DNA of 64,000 nucleotides from Natronomonas gomsonensis (GCF_024300825.1 NZ_CP101323.1:434001-498000), one strand, 5' to 3'. Shown: positions 50,858 to 60,447, counted from the first letter of the stretch. Numbers and translations are program-made. The notes: generated by a model from the letters alone, not told the origin.

Positions 50858-52555
50858 TTACGGGAACGGATGGTGGTCTCGGTCCGGTCGGGGCTGGAAT
50901 CCGAGGGACTCGGGCACCGATTCGGCGCGTTCGCCGAAGTAGGGGTCGTTCGTGAAAAGCGGCTGAGCCTCGGGAACGACCACGCGGACGGCCTCGAACC
51001 CGAGCGTCGCCACGTCCCGCGGGGTCACCCGGGCACCGTAGGCGTCGAGTCCCGACTCGGTGACGCGTTCGATTAACGCATCGAGTTCGGCTTCCCCGTC
51101 GGGTACCGTCTCCGGGCCGACGCTCGCCGCCGGTATCGTCGTCTCCGGGTCGACGAACTCCCGTGCCGTCGCCGGGAAATCGGCGTAGTGGCCGATTGCT
51201 CCCGATTCCTCGGCGGCACGGTCGGGGCCCATCCGACGCAGTTCGAGCCAGTTCTGGATGGCTTCCTCTAGGGCGTCCCGCGCGGCCGCTTCCGGGTTGA
51301 AGTCGGCGGACATCCCCGCCGCGAACCGCGGCCACTCTCCCTCGCGGTGGACGCAACTCGCGACGACCGGCACGTCCACGTCCTGTGTCAACAACAGCGC
51401 CGTCGCGGTCAGTTCCTCACTCCGTGCGCGTGCGGCGAGGGTCTCGAACCCCTCGTCGTCGACCGCCAACCCGAGTGGCTCGAACGTCGAGTACCACGAC
51501 AGCATCGCGGCGTCCCGCTCTATCACTTCGTACAGTCCGGACAACAGCGCCTCGACGCTGCCGTTGCCCAACCCGAGGCCGGTCGTAATCGCGGGGCGAA
51601 TCCGACGCTCCGGTGGCGGGAACACGACTAACTCCGCCGGCAGTTCGACGGCGTCGCCGGTTTCGAGATTCCTCGCCGGATGCCACCGCTGGACCGAGTC
51701 GGTGTCGGCGGCGTCGTCAGGTGCGACGAACCGAGTGCAGTCGATTGGGTTCGTCGGGTCGCGCTCGAACGCCGATTCCCGATACACGGCGGCGCTGTAG
51801 CGCTCTAAGGCCTCGCCGAGCGCCTTCATGAACGCCGGGTCCCAGTCCAATCCGACGCCAGCGGCGTGTTCGGGCACGTCGGCGTCGGAAAACGGCGTCC
51901 CGTTGAGCGTCGACAGGTAATACGGAACCGGGAACGACTCGATTTCGCCGACGCTCGCGATTGGGCCGACGCGTTCGTCGAAGGCCACCTCAGCCATCGT
52001 GAGCGCCTCCTCCAGCGGCCGTGAGTCGTGATTCCGGCGGAGGCGTCGGTCTTCGGAGCCGGCACAGTCACAGTACGGTAGCGGCAGAACGCGACGTTGG
52101 CTGTGTGGTATCTCGATGACGCCCCCGATGACAGCCGACTGCCCGCCGGCGACGAGCGTCGTCAACTCCCGTCCCGCGAGCGCGCCCGCAAACCGTGCCG
52201 TTCCGGCGTCGTAGGCCCCGTCGTCGATGTCTGGGTCGGCCGCAGCGACGCGTCCTCGGAGACAGTCGTGACACGCCGTTCCGGGAGCGAACCCCGAGAC
52301 GGCGGCGTCGACGCCCTCGACGGTCTGACCGCCGACGCCGCCCAGTTCGACGGCGAGAAGCGCGGTGTCCGTCCGTCGGGCTGCTGCCGTTGCAGCGGCG
52401 AAGCCATCGTCGCCGACCGAACCGATGGCCGCGGCGACATCGGCCGCACCGAGGCTGTCGGCATCGACGGCGACGGCGTCGGTATCCGTGTCCGAAAGTG
52501 CCGAGCGAATCGCTTCGACAGCCGGTCCCCCACCGAGTAAGCCGACCTTCGTCAC
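50858..52555 (-). CDS. YcaO-domain protein with TOMM leader-binding N-domain
   Basis: A 565-residue protein. The N-terminal ~170 residues form an E1-like domain: VGLLGGGPAVEAIRSAL, then CHDC (Cys95, Cys98) and CDC (Cys162, Cys164), a four-cysteine zinc site as in TOMM cyclodehydratase partner/leader-binding domains. Residues 175-565 are the YcaO fold, with ATP-site segments GEALERYSAAVYRES and LYEVIERDAAMLSW and the EAIQNWLELRR block. YcaO enzymes activate peptide backbone amides with ATP to form azolines or thioamides. No precursor peptide, dehydrogenase or TfuA is beside it, so substrate is unknown. GTG 52553-52555 start. Confidence 0.82.
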   Translation of the reverse strand: MTKVGLLGGGPAVEAIRSALSDTDTDAVAVDADSLGAADVAAAIGSVGDDGFAAATAAARRTDTALLAVELGGVGGQTVEGVDAAVSGFAPGTACHDCLRGRVAAADPDIDDGAYDAGTARFAGALAGRELTTLVAGGQSAVIGGVIEIPHSQRRVLPLPYCDCAGSEDRRLRRNHDSRPLEEALTMAEVAFDERVGPIASVGEIESFPVPYYLSTLNGTPFSDADVPEHAAGVGLDWDPAFMKALGEALERYSAAVYRESAFERDPTNPIDCTRFVAPDDAADTDSVQRWHPARNLETGDAVELPAELVVFPPPERRIRPAITTGLGLGNGSVEALLSGLYEVIERDAAMLSWYSTFEPLGLAVDDEGFETLAARARSEELTATALLLTQDVDVPVVASCVHREGEWPRFAAGMSADFNPEAAARDALEEAIQNWLELRRMGPDRAAEESGAIGHYADFPATAREFVDPETTIPAASVGPETVPDGEAELDALIERVTESGLDAYGARVTPRDVATLGFEAVRVVVPEAQPLFTNDPYFGERAESVPESLGFQPRPDRDHHPFP

Positions 52556-52686
52556 GCCGACGACACCGCCGTTCGGGAGCCGACTGCGGACGGCCGTTCG
52601 CGATTGAGTTCCATGACCGCCTCTACCGGTCGGCGGTCGATAAACGTGGGGGGCAACGGAGGGAAAAAGGCGGACCGTTGGGCGCT

Positions 52687-53496
52687 TCAGGCGGCGAGCA
52701 TCGACTGCGCGACGCTGGCGAGTTGGCCGGTGTCGGCTTCCCGCAGACGGTCGTCGCCCAGTTTCAGACGGAGGCGCGGACGGCCCACGTCGATGGGCAC
52801 TTTCTCGGTATCGATGAGTCCCATCTCTTCCATCCGGGTTTTCGTCCGCGAGAAGGTTGCTTTCGAGGCGATGCCGACGTCCTCGCCCCACTTCGAGATG
52901 TCGTAGAGGAGGTCCTCGTTCTTCGCCGCGACGAGCAGCGAGATGGTCACCTCGTCGAGGCCATCGCCGCCACCTCGGGCCGTCTCCAGCGACTGGAGGA
53001 CGCCGTCGAAGTCGTCGGCGGTCGGTTCGCCGAGTTCGGTTGTCAGCGTCTCGCGAACCCGAGAGATGGCGGGCGTTCGGAGGTTAAACGGCTCGGCGCT
53101 CTCCCAGTCGGTCGTGAACTGCTCGTAGGCGCTCTCGATGAACGCTTCGTCGTCGGTCGCCAAGCCGGCGACTCGGTCGCCAGCGTTGACGATGGCGACG
53201 ACGGAGGAGTCGGTGACGAGAAGCGTGTTGGTCCCACCCTCGTGGGTTCGAACACTGAGTTGTTCGGCCTCGATGTGGTCGGCCGCGCGACTCGCGACGA
53301 TGAAGTCGTCCATCACCGATTTCAGCTCGCTCTCCGCCGCGAGCAACCGTACCGTCGGTGCCTCCTCGTCGAGTACCTCGACGAGTTCCTCGATGACGTT
53401 TGCGGAGGGGTTGACGACGAACAGTTCTTCGTCGGCGGCGCTGAGCGCCTCGTTGAGAACGTCGGCAACGGTCCGCTCGACAAGGTTTGATTGCAT
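52687..53496 (-). CDS. tbsP: TbsP-type transcriptional regulator (DUF5821)
   Basis: A 269-residue protein: MQSNLVERTVADVLNEALSA, an alpha/beta half (ELFVVNPSANVIEELVEVLDEE, LVTDSSVVAIVNAGDRVAGL) and a C-terminal winged helix (DEVTISLLVAAKNEDLLYDISKWGEDVGIASKATFSR). This matches haloarchaeal TbsP/DUF5821 regulators; in Haloferax volcanii TbsP acts with TrmB on central carbon metabolism genes. ATG 53494-53496. The upstream 130 bases are AT-rich with several TATA-like blocks, typical of a regulator's own promoter. Confidence 0.85.
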   Translation of the reverse strand: MQSNLVERTVADVLNEALSAADEELFVVNPSANVIEELVEVLDEEAPTVRLLAAESELKSVMDDFIVASRAADHIEAEQLSVRTHEGGTNTLLVTDSSVVAIVNAGDRVAGLATDDEAFIESAYEQFTTDWESAEPFNLRTPAISRVRETLTTELGEPTADDFDGVLQSLETARGGGDGLDEVTISLLVAAKNEDLLYDISKWGEDVGIASKATFSRTKTRMEEMGLIDTEKVPIDVGRPRLRLKLGDDRLREADTGQLASVAQSMLAA

Positions 53497-53626
53497 TATC
53501 GTATGTAAAAGTATGACTTCGAACGTATTTAATATTAGCGGGATTATCGCTGGAAAACTCTTCGCAAAGACATAAATAGCCGTACCTATACGGACTTCGT
53601 TATTTATGCAATAGCCCGACGCGCAT

Positions 53627-55576
53627 TTAACCGTGTTGTCTCGCCGCCCCCAATCGCTCGACCAGTTCGGCCGTCCACACGAGATCATCGTCGTATCGCA
53701 CCGGCCCCGAGTGTCGCGACAGCAGTTCGCGGAGGTCCTCGCAGTCGAGGGTCGCAGTCGCCGCCGTTCCCGTAAGTCGCTCCTCGCCGTCGAACGGTTC
53801 GACGTACCGCCTGCCGGCCGAATCCGGTGCAGTCACGTCGTATCTGACGGTGAACCCCTCATCGTCGGTCTGTACGTCGAGGGTCATCGGTTGTCCCGTC
53901 GGGTGGCGGAGTCGGTGGGTGCCGTCACCGACGACGACGTAATCACGCCCGACGATGATTTCGCGCCGCGCCATCGATAGCGCCCGGTCGAAGGAGTAAC
54001 CGGCGGCGAGCACCCCAGCGAACGTCGTCCCGAGTCGCACCGCCTGTTCGTCAAGCACCGCCGTCAGCGTCGTTGCCCCGACGGTTGCGCCCTGTCTGAC
54101 GAGGTCGTACCCTTCGTAGTAGGAGCCACAGGCGTTGAGGAAGAACGCCGCTGCCCCGCATTCATCAAGGTCGGCCGCGGCAAGCGTGCCGTCCGAACAC
54201 ACCAGTCCGTCGGTTTCGACGTGGCCGATGAAGTGGACGAGGTCGGTCGGTTCTTCGAACACCGACGCCAATTCCCGACTGCGGAGCCCTTCGTGGACTC
54301 GAACCGACACGTCGTGGCCCGCGAGCAGACGTCGATACACCGCAGCCACTTCCCGTTCCGACGCCATGTCCGCGTCGTTGCACACCACGTCGACCGTCAG
54401 CCCCGCCGTCGGCGGCCGCCGTTCGAACGGTGCTCCGAGGAGGGTGTAGGCGTCGACGGGCGTTCCGTCGGCGAGCCACGCGTGGAAACGACTTTCCGAG
54501 AGCGCCGGGTCGACGGCCTCGACGTTCGGGGACTCACCGCGGTAGAACTCGTCGAGACTCCGCTTCAACAGCGCCTTCGGGTCGAGCGACGACGACTCCG
54601 CGAGGTGGACGAGACTCAATCGGTCGAGCACGTACGGAAGATACCGGCCGTTTTCGACGGCGTCGTCGACGTACGTCGACAGCGGCCACTGCGGCAGCGT
54701 CGGCGAGGGCGCTTCGAGTGCGGCCTGTAACCGCGCCGTCGGCGGTTCCGACCGTAACGTCTCCGCGTCGTAGCCGTCCACGGACATCGCCCCCGACTCA
54801 CCGGGGACCGAACGCAGTCTGCTATCGAGCGTACAGAGCCGTCGGAGCCACTCCGCGACGGTGTCGGCGAACGCGGGCAGCGATTCAAAGGTCCGCCACA
54901 GTTCGGAACTTTCGATGCGTGGCGGCCCGTCGGCCACGTTCAACTCGGCTCCGAGGTAGTACGTCAGCGGTGCCGCGACAAGGACGGCCCTCGTCGCCGG
55001 CGGGACGGTTACCACCGTCGGCGGCGAGCGGTCACGAAGCCCCGCCGGTATCGACTGCTCGCCGAAGGTCACGCGGGGCGTCCGGGGCCGAAAGCCCGGA
55101 TGCGAACGGGCCGGGCCAGTCGTTCGATGCGTCCCGCCGGCGGCCGTGACTGCGGTCGCCAGTCCCGCCGGCGTCTTCGGCACGGTCACCGTGGGACGCG
55201 GTGCCGGAGTCTCCCGGAACCCGATGGCGACCGCCGTTCGCTTCGGAAATTCGACCTCGAAGCCGCCGCTGGCCTCCGTTACGGTCGCCGGACCGTCGAA
55301 GGCGAGGTGGCATTCCAGCGGCGCGGCCACTCGGAGGTGGTGTCGGTCGGCCGGAAGCGCGCCGGGTTCGAGCGGTCGGCCGTCCGACGAGGCGACGATG
55401 GCGGCCGCTTCCGCGGGCAAATCGAGCTTGGTGGTGGTGCCGACGACGATGGCGTCGATGGCGGCGGAAAGCGACGGCGGGGCGCCGCCGAGTCGCCATT
55501 GCTCGACGCCGATTCGCACCGACTCGTCGTCGCCGAATCCGCAGACATAGTCCTCAGCCGCGGCCCACTCGACCAT
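53627..55576 (-). CDS. CHAT-domain (caspase-like) protein
   Basis: A 649-residue protein. The C-terminal half is a CHAT peptidase-like domain: the His-Cys dyad appears as His452 in LVHFIGHVETDG and Cys483 in AFFLNACGSYYEGYDLV, with VGATTLTAVLDEQAV and MARREIIVGRDYVVVGDG following. Residues 1-400 are a large beta-rich region with no TPR or other known repeat; FVxG-type hydrophobic sensors not seen. CHAT proteins are proteases in bacterial defence and cell-death systems, partners unknown here. A TATTATAC box at 55601-55608 (minus strand) lies 28 bases before ATG 55576. Confidence 0.8.
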   Translation of the reverse strand: MVEWAAAEDYVCGFGDDESVRIGVEQWRLGGAPPSLSAAIDAIVVGTTTKLDLPAEAAAIVASSDGRPLEPGALPADRHHLRVAAPLECHLAFDGPATVTEASGGFEVEFPKRTAVAIGFRETPAPRPTVTVPKTPAGLATAVTAAGGTHRTTGPARSHPGFRPRTPRVTFGEQSIPAGLRDRSPPTVVTVPPATRAVLVAAPLTYYLGAELNVADGPPRIESSELWRTFESLPAFADTVAEWLRRLCTLDSRLRSVPGESGAMSVDGYDAETLRSEPPTARLQAALEAPSPTLPQWPLSTYVDDAVENGRYLPYVLDRLSLVHLAESSSLDPKALLKRSLDEFYRGESPNVEAVDPALSESRFHAWLADGTPVDAYTLLGAPFERRPPTAGLTVDVVCNDADMASEREVAAVYRRLLAGHDVSVRVHEGLRSRELASVFEEPTDLVHFIGHVETDGLVCSDGTLAAADLDECGAAAFFLNACGSYYEGYDLVRQGATVGATTLTAVLDEQAVRLGTTFAGVLAAGYSFDRALSMARREIIVGRDYVVVGDGTHRLRHPTGQPMTLDVQTDDEGFTVRYDVTAPDSAGRRYVEPFDGEERLTGTAATATLDCEDLRELLSRHSGPVRYDDDLVWTAELVERLGAARQHG

Positions 55577-55600
55577 CTATCGTCCTGTTGGTTCCCTGTT

Positions 55601-55608
55601 GTATAATA
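55601..55608 (-). promoter_or_regulatory. TATA box of the CHAT gene
   Basis: TATTATAC on the minus strand is centred 28 bases upstream of ATG 55576, so transcription should start at or near the start codon. Confidence 0.5.
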
Positions 55609-55729
55609 CTACTCCCAGCATCGAACGGTCGTTCCGAACCGGCGATGGGTGAGCCTTCGGAGGCGTCGACACCGGACGTGCTTGCCAAGAACGGGTAGCT
55701 TCTTGTTCCGGCGTTCCCGACCTGCTGGT

Positions 55730-56977
55730 ATGAGCTACGAGCAGGTTCGGGAGTCCGACCCCGCGGTCGCCGACGCCCTCGACGGCGAACGCGACAGACA
55801 GGAGCACACCTTGGCGATGATTGCCTCCGAGAACCACGTCTCGAAGGCGGTTCTCGAAGCCCAGAGTTCGGAGCTGACGAACAAGTACGCCGAGGGCTAC
55901 CCCGGCGAGCGTTACTACGCCGGCTGTGAGTACGCCGACACCGTCGAGGAACTCGCAATCGAGCGCGCCCAAGAGTTGTGGGGCGCCGAACACGTCAACG
56001 TCCAGCCTCACTCGGGCACGCAGGCGAACATGGGCGTCTACCTCGCCATGCTCGACCCCGGCGACAAAATCCTCTCGCTGGAACTCGAACACGGCGGCCA
56101 CCTCAGCCACGGCCACCCCGCCAACTTCACCGGCAAGACCTACGAGGTCGAACAGTACGAGGTCGACGCCGAGACGGGCTACATCGACTACGAGGCACTC
56201 GATTCGCTGGCCGAGGAGTTCGACCCCGACATCATCGTCTCGGGCTACTCCGCCTACCCCCGCGAAGTCGACTTCCAGCGCGTGCAGGACACTGCCGACT
56301 CCGTCGACGCCTATCACCTCGCGGACATCGCCCACATCACCGGCCTCGTTGCCGCGGGCGTCCACGAATCGCCCGTCGGCGTCGCCGACTTCGTCACCGG
56401 GTCGACCCACAAGACCATCCGCGCCGGTCGCGGCGGCATCATCATGTGCGACCAGGAGTACGCCGACGACATCGACGCGGCTGTCTTCCCCGGCGCACAG
56501 GGAGGCCCCCTCATGCACAACATCGCCGGCAAGGCCGTCGGATTCAACGAAGCCCTCCAGCCCGAATTCGAGCAGTACGCCCAGCAGGTCGTCGACAACG
56601 CCAAGGCACTCGGCCAGCGCCTCCAGGAACACGGCTTCAAACTCGTCTCCGAGGGCACCGACACCCACCTCGTCCTCGTGGACCTGCGTGAGTCCCACCC
56701 CGACACCCCCGGCGGCGTCGCAGAGGAGGCTCTCGAGGAAGTCGGCATCGTCCTCAACAAGAACACCGTCCCCGGCGAGACGCGAAGCGCGTTCAACCCC
56801 TCGGGCATCCGCGCAGGCACGCCCGCGCTCACCACGCGTGGCTTCGACGAGGAAGCCTGCGAGCAGGTCGCCGACATCATCGCCCGCATCGTCGACGCGC
56901 CGAACGACGAGGACGTGAAGGCCGAGGCGGCCGAGGAGGTCCAAGACCTCTGTGAAGCGTTCCCCCTGTATCAGTAG
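55730..56977 (+). CDS. glyA: serine hydroxymethyltransferase
   Basis: A 415-residue PLP enzyme that converts serine plus tetrahydropterin to glycine plus methylene-tetrahydropterin. ERQEHTLAMIASEN-type start (DRQEHTLAMIASENHVSKAV), YAEGYPGERYYAGCEYAD, NVQPHSGTQANMGVY, and the PLP Lys228 in TGSTHKTIRAGRGG. ATG 55730 is preferred over longer upstream starts that run through the divergent promoter region. Length fits the family. With gcvP and folD it forms the one-carbon set of this window. Confidence 0.95.
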   Translation: MSYEQVRESDPAVADALDGERDRQEHTLAMIASENHVSKAVLEAQSSELTNKYAEGYPGERYYAGCEYADTVEELAIERAQELWGAEHVNVQPHSGTQANMGVYLAMLDPGDKILSLELEHGGHLSHGHPANFTGKTYEVEQYEVDAETGYIDYEALDSLAEEFDPDIIVSGYSAYPREVDFQRVQDTADSVDAYHLADIAHITGLVAAGVHESPVGVADFVTGSTHKTIRAGRGGIIMCDQEYADDIDAAVFPGAQGGPLMHNIAGKAVGFNEALQPEFEQYAQQVVDNAKALGQRLQEHGFKLVSEGTDTHLVLVDLRESHPDTPGGVAEEALEEVGIVLNKNTVPGETRSAFNPSGIRAGTPALTTRGFDEEACEQVADIIARIVDAPNDEDVKAEAAEEVQDLCEAFPLYQ

Positions 56978-56983
56978 CGCCGC

Positions 56984-58921
56984 TCAGCGGTGGACACGCC
57001 GCGTCAGCGCAAAGACGAACAGCGCGATGAAGAACGCGCCAACGAACCCCTCGCTGGCGGTTACGGCCCGAAGCCAAAACGACGTAGCGGCCGGCGGCGG
57101 CCCGACGACGAACGTGATGAAACTCTGGGCGCTGAACACGAAGTATTCGACCGGTGAGGGGTTCGGAACGTCGAACGACGGGCGAATGAGCTGCCAGTAA
57201 ACGAGGCCGTAGAATCCGATGACACCGACCGACGAGACGATGACTCGCCAGGGTCGTTCGCCGTAGCCGGTCGCGACCGACAGCACCGCGTTTCGGAGCC
57301 ACTCCGTCGTTTTCAGGGCACGCGCCGGTCCCGACAGGTCGCCGTCCAACGCGAGTTTGGCGTGATTCCGACGGCGATTGCGCATCTGTCGCTCGAAGAA
57401 CCGCCCCGCAGCGGTGCTGTTGCCGCTTTCGTCGGCGCCGTTTTTCGCCTTCCGATATGTGGATTCGAGCGCCCCGGGGTCGTGTGAACCGGGCGCGTCC
57501 GGGTCGGCTGCTGCGGCGTCTACGGGGCCCTCGTAATCGGCCGCGGCCTCCAAAGCGGACACGACGCCGGCGTCCGTGACATCGACGTCCAAGACCTCCC
57601 GTGCGTGGCCGGCGTCGACGGTTCGGGGCGGGTCGCCATCGAGTCGTTCGTACAGCGTACCGAGCGCCGCCAACAGTCCAGTCGTCTGTGAGACCCGTTC
57701 GGCGCCGCCTTCGAGTTCGTGGAGCACGTACTGGGCGGCCTCCAGCCCCAGCGTCGCCTGTCCGAAATCGAATCCCTCGAACTCGGTTCCGTGGATATGG
57801 AGTCGGCTGACGAGGGGTCCGGACGCTTCGAGTGAGAGGTCCCCGACCGTCGCCTCGGCCAAATCGTAGACGACGCGACCGGCGTCGGTGAGCCATCCCC
57901 CCTCGACGACGGCGTCCCGGAGTGACAGACAACCCTCACACCCGGTGGCCGGACGGGCACGAAGGGACTGGACGGACGCGTCGGCGAGCGACAGCGCTCG
58001 GAATGCCGTTCCCTCAAGCCCCAGCGTTTCGAACGCGGCGCCCTCGAACGTCGCGACGCCGAGGTCGGCGTCGGCGAACCGACACCGGTCGATTTCCACG
58101 TCCGGGAAGTGCGCCGTCCGGAACGTCGCATCGGTGAAGTCGGCGTGCCAGCCGGTGGTCCCTTCGAAGGTCGCGATACCGAGGTCCGCTCCGTCGAAGT
58201 GGTACTCGGTCCCCCGGACCCACTCGAAGTCGACCGACTCGAATTGGGTGTCGTCGAAGTAACCACCGCGGAGAATCGCCCCGAAGAACGTCGCCGTTCG
58301 GAACGTCGCACCGATAGTTCCGAACTCCTCGGTCTCGACGTACTGGAAGTCCGCCGACTCGAACGTTGCGTCGGGGAAGTCGGCGAACTCCATGGTCGCA
58401 TACCGGAACGTCGCCGCCTCGACGGTCGCATCGTCGAACTCCAAGTGTTCGATTCTGGCGCGGTCGAAGGAGACCGACCCGAAGGTTGCTCGGGCGGCCG
58501 AGAGCCGCTGGACAGTCGATTCATCGCCGGTCAGGCTGTCGACTTCCGCGCCGTCGAGACGGAATGGCTGTTCGAGCGACGCTCGGCGACAGTCCAGCGA
58601 CTCGACGACCGCTCCCCGGAGGTCGACAGGGTAGTTGTCACCACCGTCGACGACCTCGTTCGAGAGGTCGAGGCGCTCGATGGTGGCTCCGAGGAACTGT
58701 TTGTGGCGCTTTTGAGCCGCCGGGTCATCGGCCGTCTCCGCGCGCTGGAGAGCGTCGAAGAACACCGCCCGAGCGTCGATATCTTCAGAGGCAGGCAGGT
58801 GAAACGGACATCGGTCGTGACCCTCGGCGGCCGGATGGGGACACTCCCAGACGGACCCGTCGTCGGTGTGTTCGGTCGTCCGGTAGTCGCAGGTCTCGCC
58901 CTCATCGCCCGGCGTCGACAT
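56984..58921 (-). CDS. zinc-finger / pentapeptide-repeat / membrane fusion protein
   Basis: A 645-residue protein in three parts. Residues 8-45 have Cys11, Cys27, Cys38 and His41 arranged as a small zinc finger. Residues 65-370 contain degenerate pentapeptide repeats, A(D/N)LxX type, seen as runs such as ATFRYATMEFADFPDATFESADF, and would form a right-handed beta-helix. After a helical region and an acidic linker, residues 540-645 carry three hydrophobic segments (VIVSSVGVIGFYGLVYWQLI, VFSAQSFITFVVGPPPA, GFVGAFFIALFVFALT) like the two-helix potassium-channel pore layout, without a visible GYG filter. ATG 58919-58921. Function unknown. Confidence 0.8.
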   Translation of the reverse strand: MSTPGDEGETCDYRTTEHTDDGSVWECPHPAAEGHDRCPFHLPASEDIDARAVFFDALQRAETADDPAAQKRHKQFLGATIERLDLSNEVVDGGDNYPVDLRGAVVESLDCRRASLEQPFRLDGAEVDSLTGDESTVQRLSAARATFGSVSFDRARIEHLEFDDATVEAATFRYATMEFADFPDATFESADFQYVETEEFGTIGATFRTATFFGAILRGGYFDDTQFESVDFEWVRGTEYHFDGADLGIATFEGTTGWHADFTDATFRTAHFPDVEIDRCRFADADLGVATFEGAAFETLGLEGTAFRALSLADASVQSLRARPATGCEGCLSLRDAVVEGGWLTDAGRVVYDLAEATVGDLSLEASGPLVSRLHIHGTEFEGFDFGQATLGLEAAQYVLHELEGGAERVSQTTGLLAALGTLYERLDGDPPRTVDAGHAREVLDVDVTDAGVVSALEAAADYEGPVDAAAADPDAPGSHDPGALESTYRKAKNGADESGNSTAAGRFFERQMRNRRRNHAKLALDGDLSGPARALKTTEWLRNAVLSVATGYGERPWRVIVSSVGVIGFYGLVYWQLIRPSFDVPNPSPVEYFVFSAQSFITFVVGPPPAATSFWLRAVTASEGFVGAFFIALFVFALTRRVHR

Positions 58922-59002
58922 ACTCCGGGCGACGACAGCCTGACAGTTAATTGTGCGTCATTGCGACGCTGTTCGTGTATCGCGTGTGCATCCGGAGTTC
59001 GG

Positions 59003-59008
59003 TTTTAT
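59003..59008 (+). promoter_or_regulatory. TATA box of the flavoprotein operon
   Basis: TTTTAT is centred about 29 bases upstream of ATG 59035 and fits a near-leaderless transcript of the flavoprotein/lipoprotein pair. Confidence 0.45.
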
Positions 59009-59034
59009 TCCGCTGCCGGGCCAACGGCCGACCA

Positions 59035-60447
59035 ATGAGCGACACGTTCGTCGTCGTCGGCGGAGACGCAGCAGGCATGTCGGCCGCGAGCAAGGCGAAA
59101 CGGGACGACCCCGACATCGATGTCGTCGTCTTCGAGAAGGGTGAGTGGGTCTCCTACGGGGCCTGCGGGCTGCCCTACTACATCAAAGGTGAAATTCAGC
59201 GCCTCGAAGACCTCGTCTCCATCACGCCCGAAGAGTTCCGTGAGGAACGCGATATCGACCTCCGGACGGGCCACGAAGTGGTCGCCATCGACGCCGACGA
59301 CCGGACCGTAACGGCCCGAAGCGACGACGGCGAGGTCACGGTGGGCTACGACCACCTCCTCGTCGCGACCGGCGCGGAAGCGGTCGTCCCCTCCATCGAC
59401 GGCCGCGAGCAGGAGGGCGTGTACACTCTCGGGTCGATGACGGATGGCAAGGAACTCCGTGATTTCGTCGCCCGCTCGCGGGAATCGAGTCCACTCGAAC
59501 AGCCGGACCGCGGGCCGGCGTGTCAGTTCCTCGAATCGTGTACCGGGCCGGTCGCCGTCGTCGGCGGCGGCTACATCGGCGTCGAGATGGCCGAGGCGCT
59601 CGCCGAAAACGACTTCGAGGTTCATCTCTTCCAGCGTGGCGACCGCGTGCTCAAGGGGTTCAGCGAGGAGACGAGCGCCTACGTCGCCGACCACCTCCGA
59701 GAGCAGAACGTCGCGCTGTATCTGAACAGCGAAGTACAGGCATTCGAGGGCGACGGCGTCGTCGAGGGCGTCGTCACGGACGACGAGCACGTCCCCGTCG
59801 AGATGGCGCTGCTCGGAACCGGCGTCCGACCCCGGACCGACCTCGCCAAGGACGCCGGCATCGAGTTGGGGTCGACGGGCGCCATCGCGACCGACGCCTA
59901 CCGGGAGACGAACTTCCCCGACGTGTACGCCGCCGGTGACTGTGCGGAGGCCGAACACGTCGTCACCGGCGAACCGGCGTACGTCCCGTTGGCACTGACC
60001 GCGAACCGCCACGGCCGCGCCATCGGGGAGACGGTCGCAGGGGACCCCTCCGTCGGCGGCGGCATCGCGGGGACGGCCGCGGTCAAGGCCTTCGACGTCG
60101 AGGCTGCACGGACAGGTATCCTCGACGACGAGGAGGCACGGGACGCTGGCTTCGACCCCACGACGGTCACCATTGACGCAAAATCTCGGGCCGGCTACTA
60201 CCCTGAGGGCGGGACGGTGAAAGTCACGCTTACCGCCGACAGCGAGTCGGGGCGGGTCCTCGGTGCCAGTCTCGCCAGCGAGTACGGCGAGGGCGCGGTC
60301 CACCGGAGCCACGCCGTCGTCGGCGCCGTCACCGAGGGCGTCACCGTCGAGGAACTGGCGAACTACGACCTCGCGTACGCACCGCCGTTCAACACGACGT
60401 GGGACCCGGTGTTGACCGCGGCGAAGGTGCTCGGTGGGAAACTGTGA
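59035..60447 (+). CDS. CoA-disulfide-reductase-like FAD oxidoreductase
   Basis: A 470-residue pyridine nucleotide-disulfide oxidoreductase. FAD loop VVVGGDAAGMSAASKA; single redox Cys44 in SYGACGLPYYI, as in CoA-disulfide reductase/NADH oxidase; NAD loop AVVGGGYIGVEMAEAL; VYAAGDCAEA near the FAD C-terminal motif. The lone active-site Cys indicates a Cys-SSCoA or Cys-SOH mechanism reducing CoA disulfide, polysulfide or O2 with NAD(P)H. ATG 59035 has a TTTTAT box at -29. Its stop overlaps the lipoprotein GTG (GTGA), so both are coupled. Confidence 0.9.
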   Translation: MSDTFVVVGGDAAGMSAASKAKRDDPDIDVVVFEKGEWVSYGACGLPYYIKGEIQRLEDLVSITPEEFREERDIDLRTGHEVVAIDADDRTVTARSDDGEVTVGYDHLLVATGAEAVVPSIDGREQEGVYTLGSMTDGKELRDFVARSRESSPLEQPDRGPACQFLESCTGPVAVVGGGYIGVEMAEALAENDFEVHLFQRGDRVLKGFSEETSAYVADHLREQNVALYLNSEVQAFEGDGVVEGVVTDDEHVPVEMALLGTGVRPRTDLAKDAGIELGSTGAIATDAYRETNFPDVYAAGDCAEAEHVVTGEPAYVPLALTANRHGRAIGETVAGDPSVGGGIAGTAAVKAFDVEAARTGILDDEEARDAGFDPTTVTIDAKSRAGYYPEGGTVKVTLTADSESGRVLGASLASEYGEGAVHRSHAVVGAVTEGVTVEELANYDLAYAPPFNTTWDPVLTAAKVLGGKL

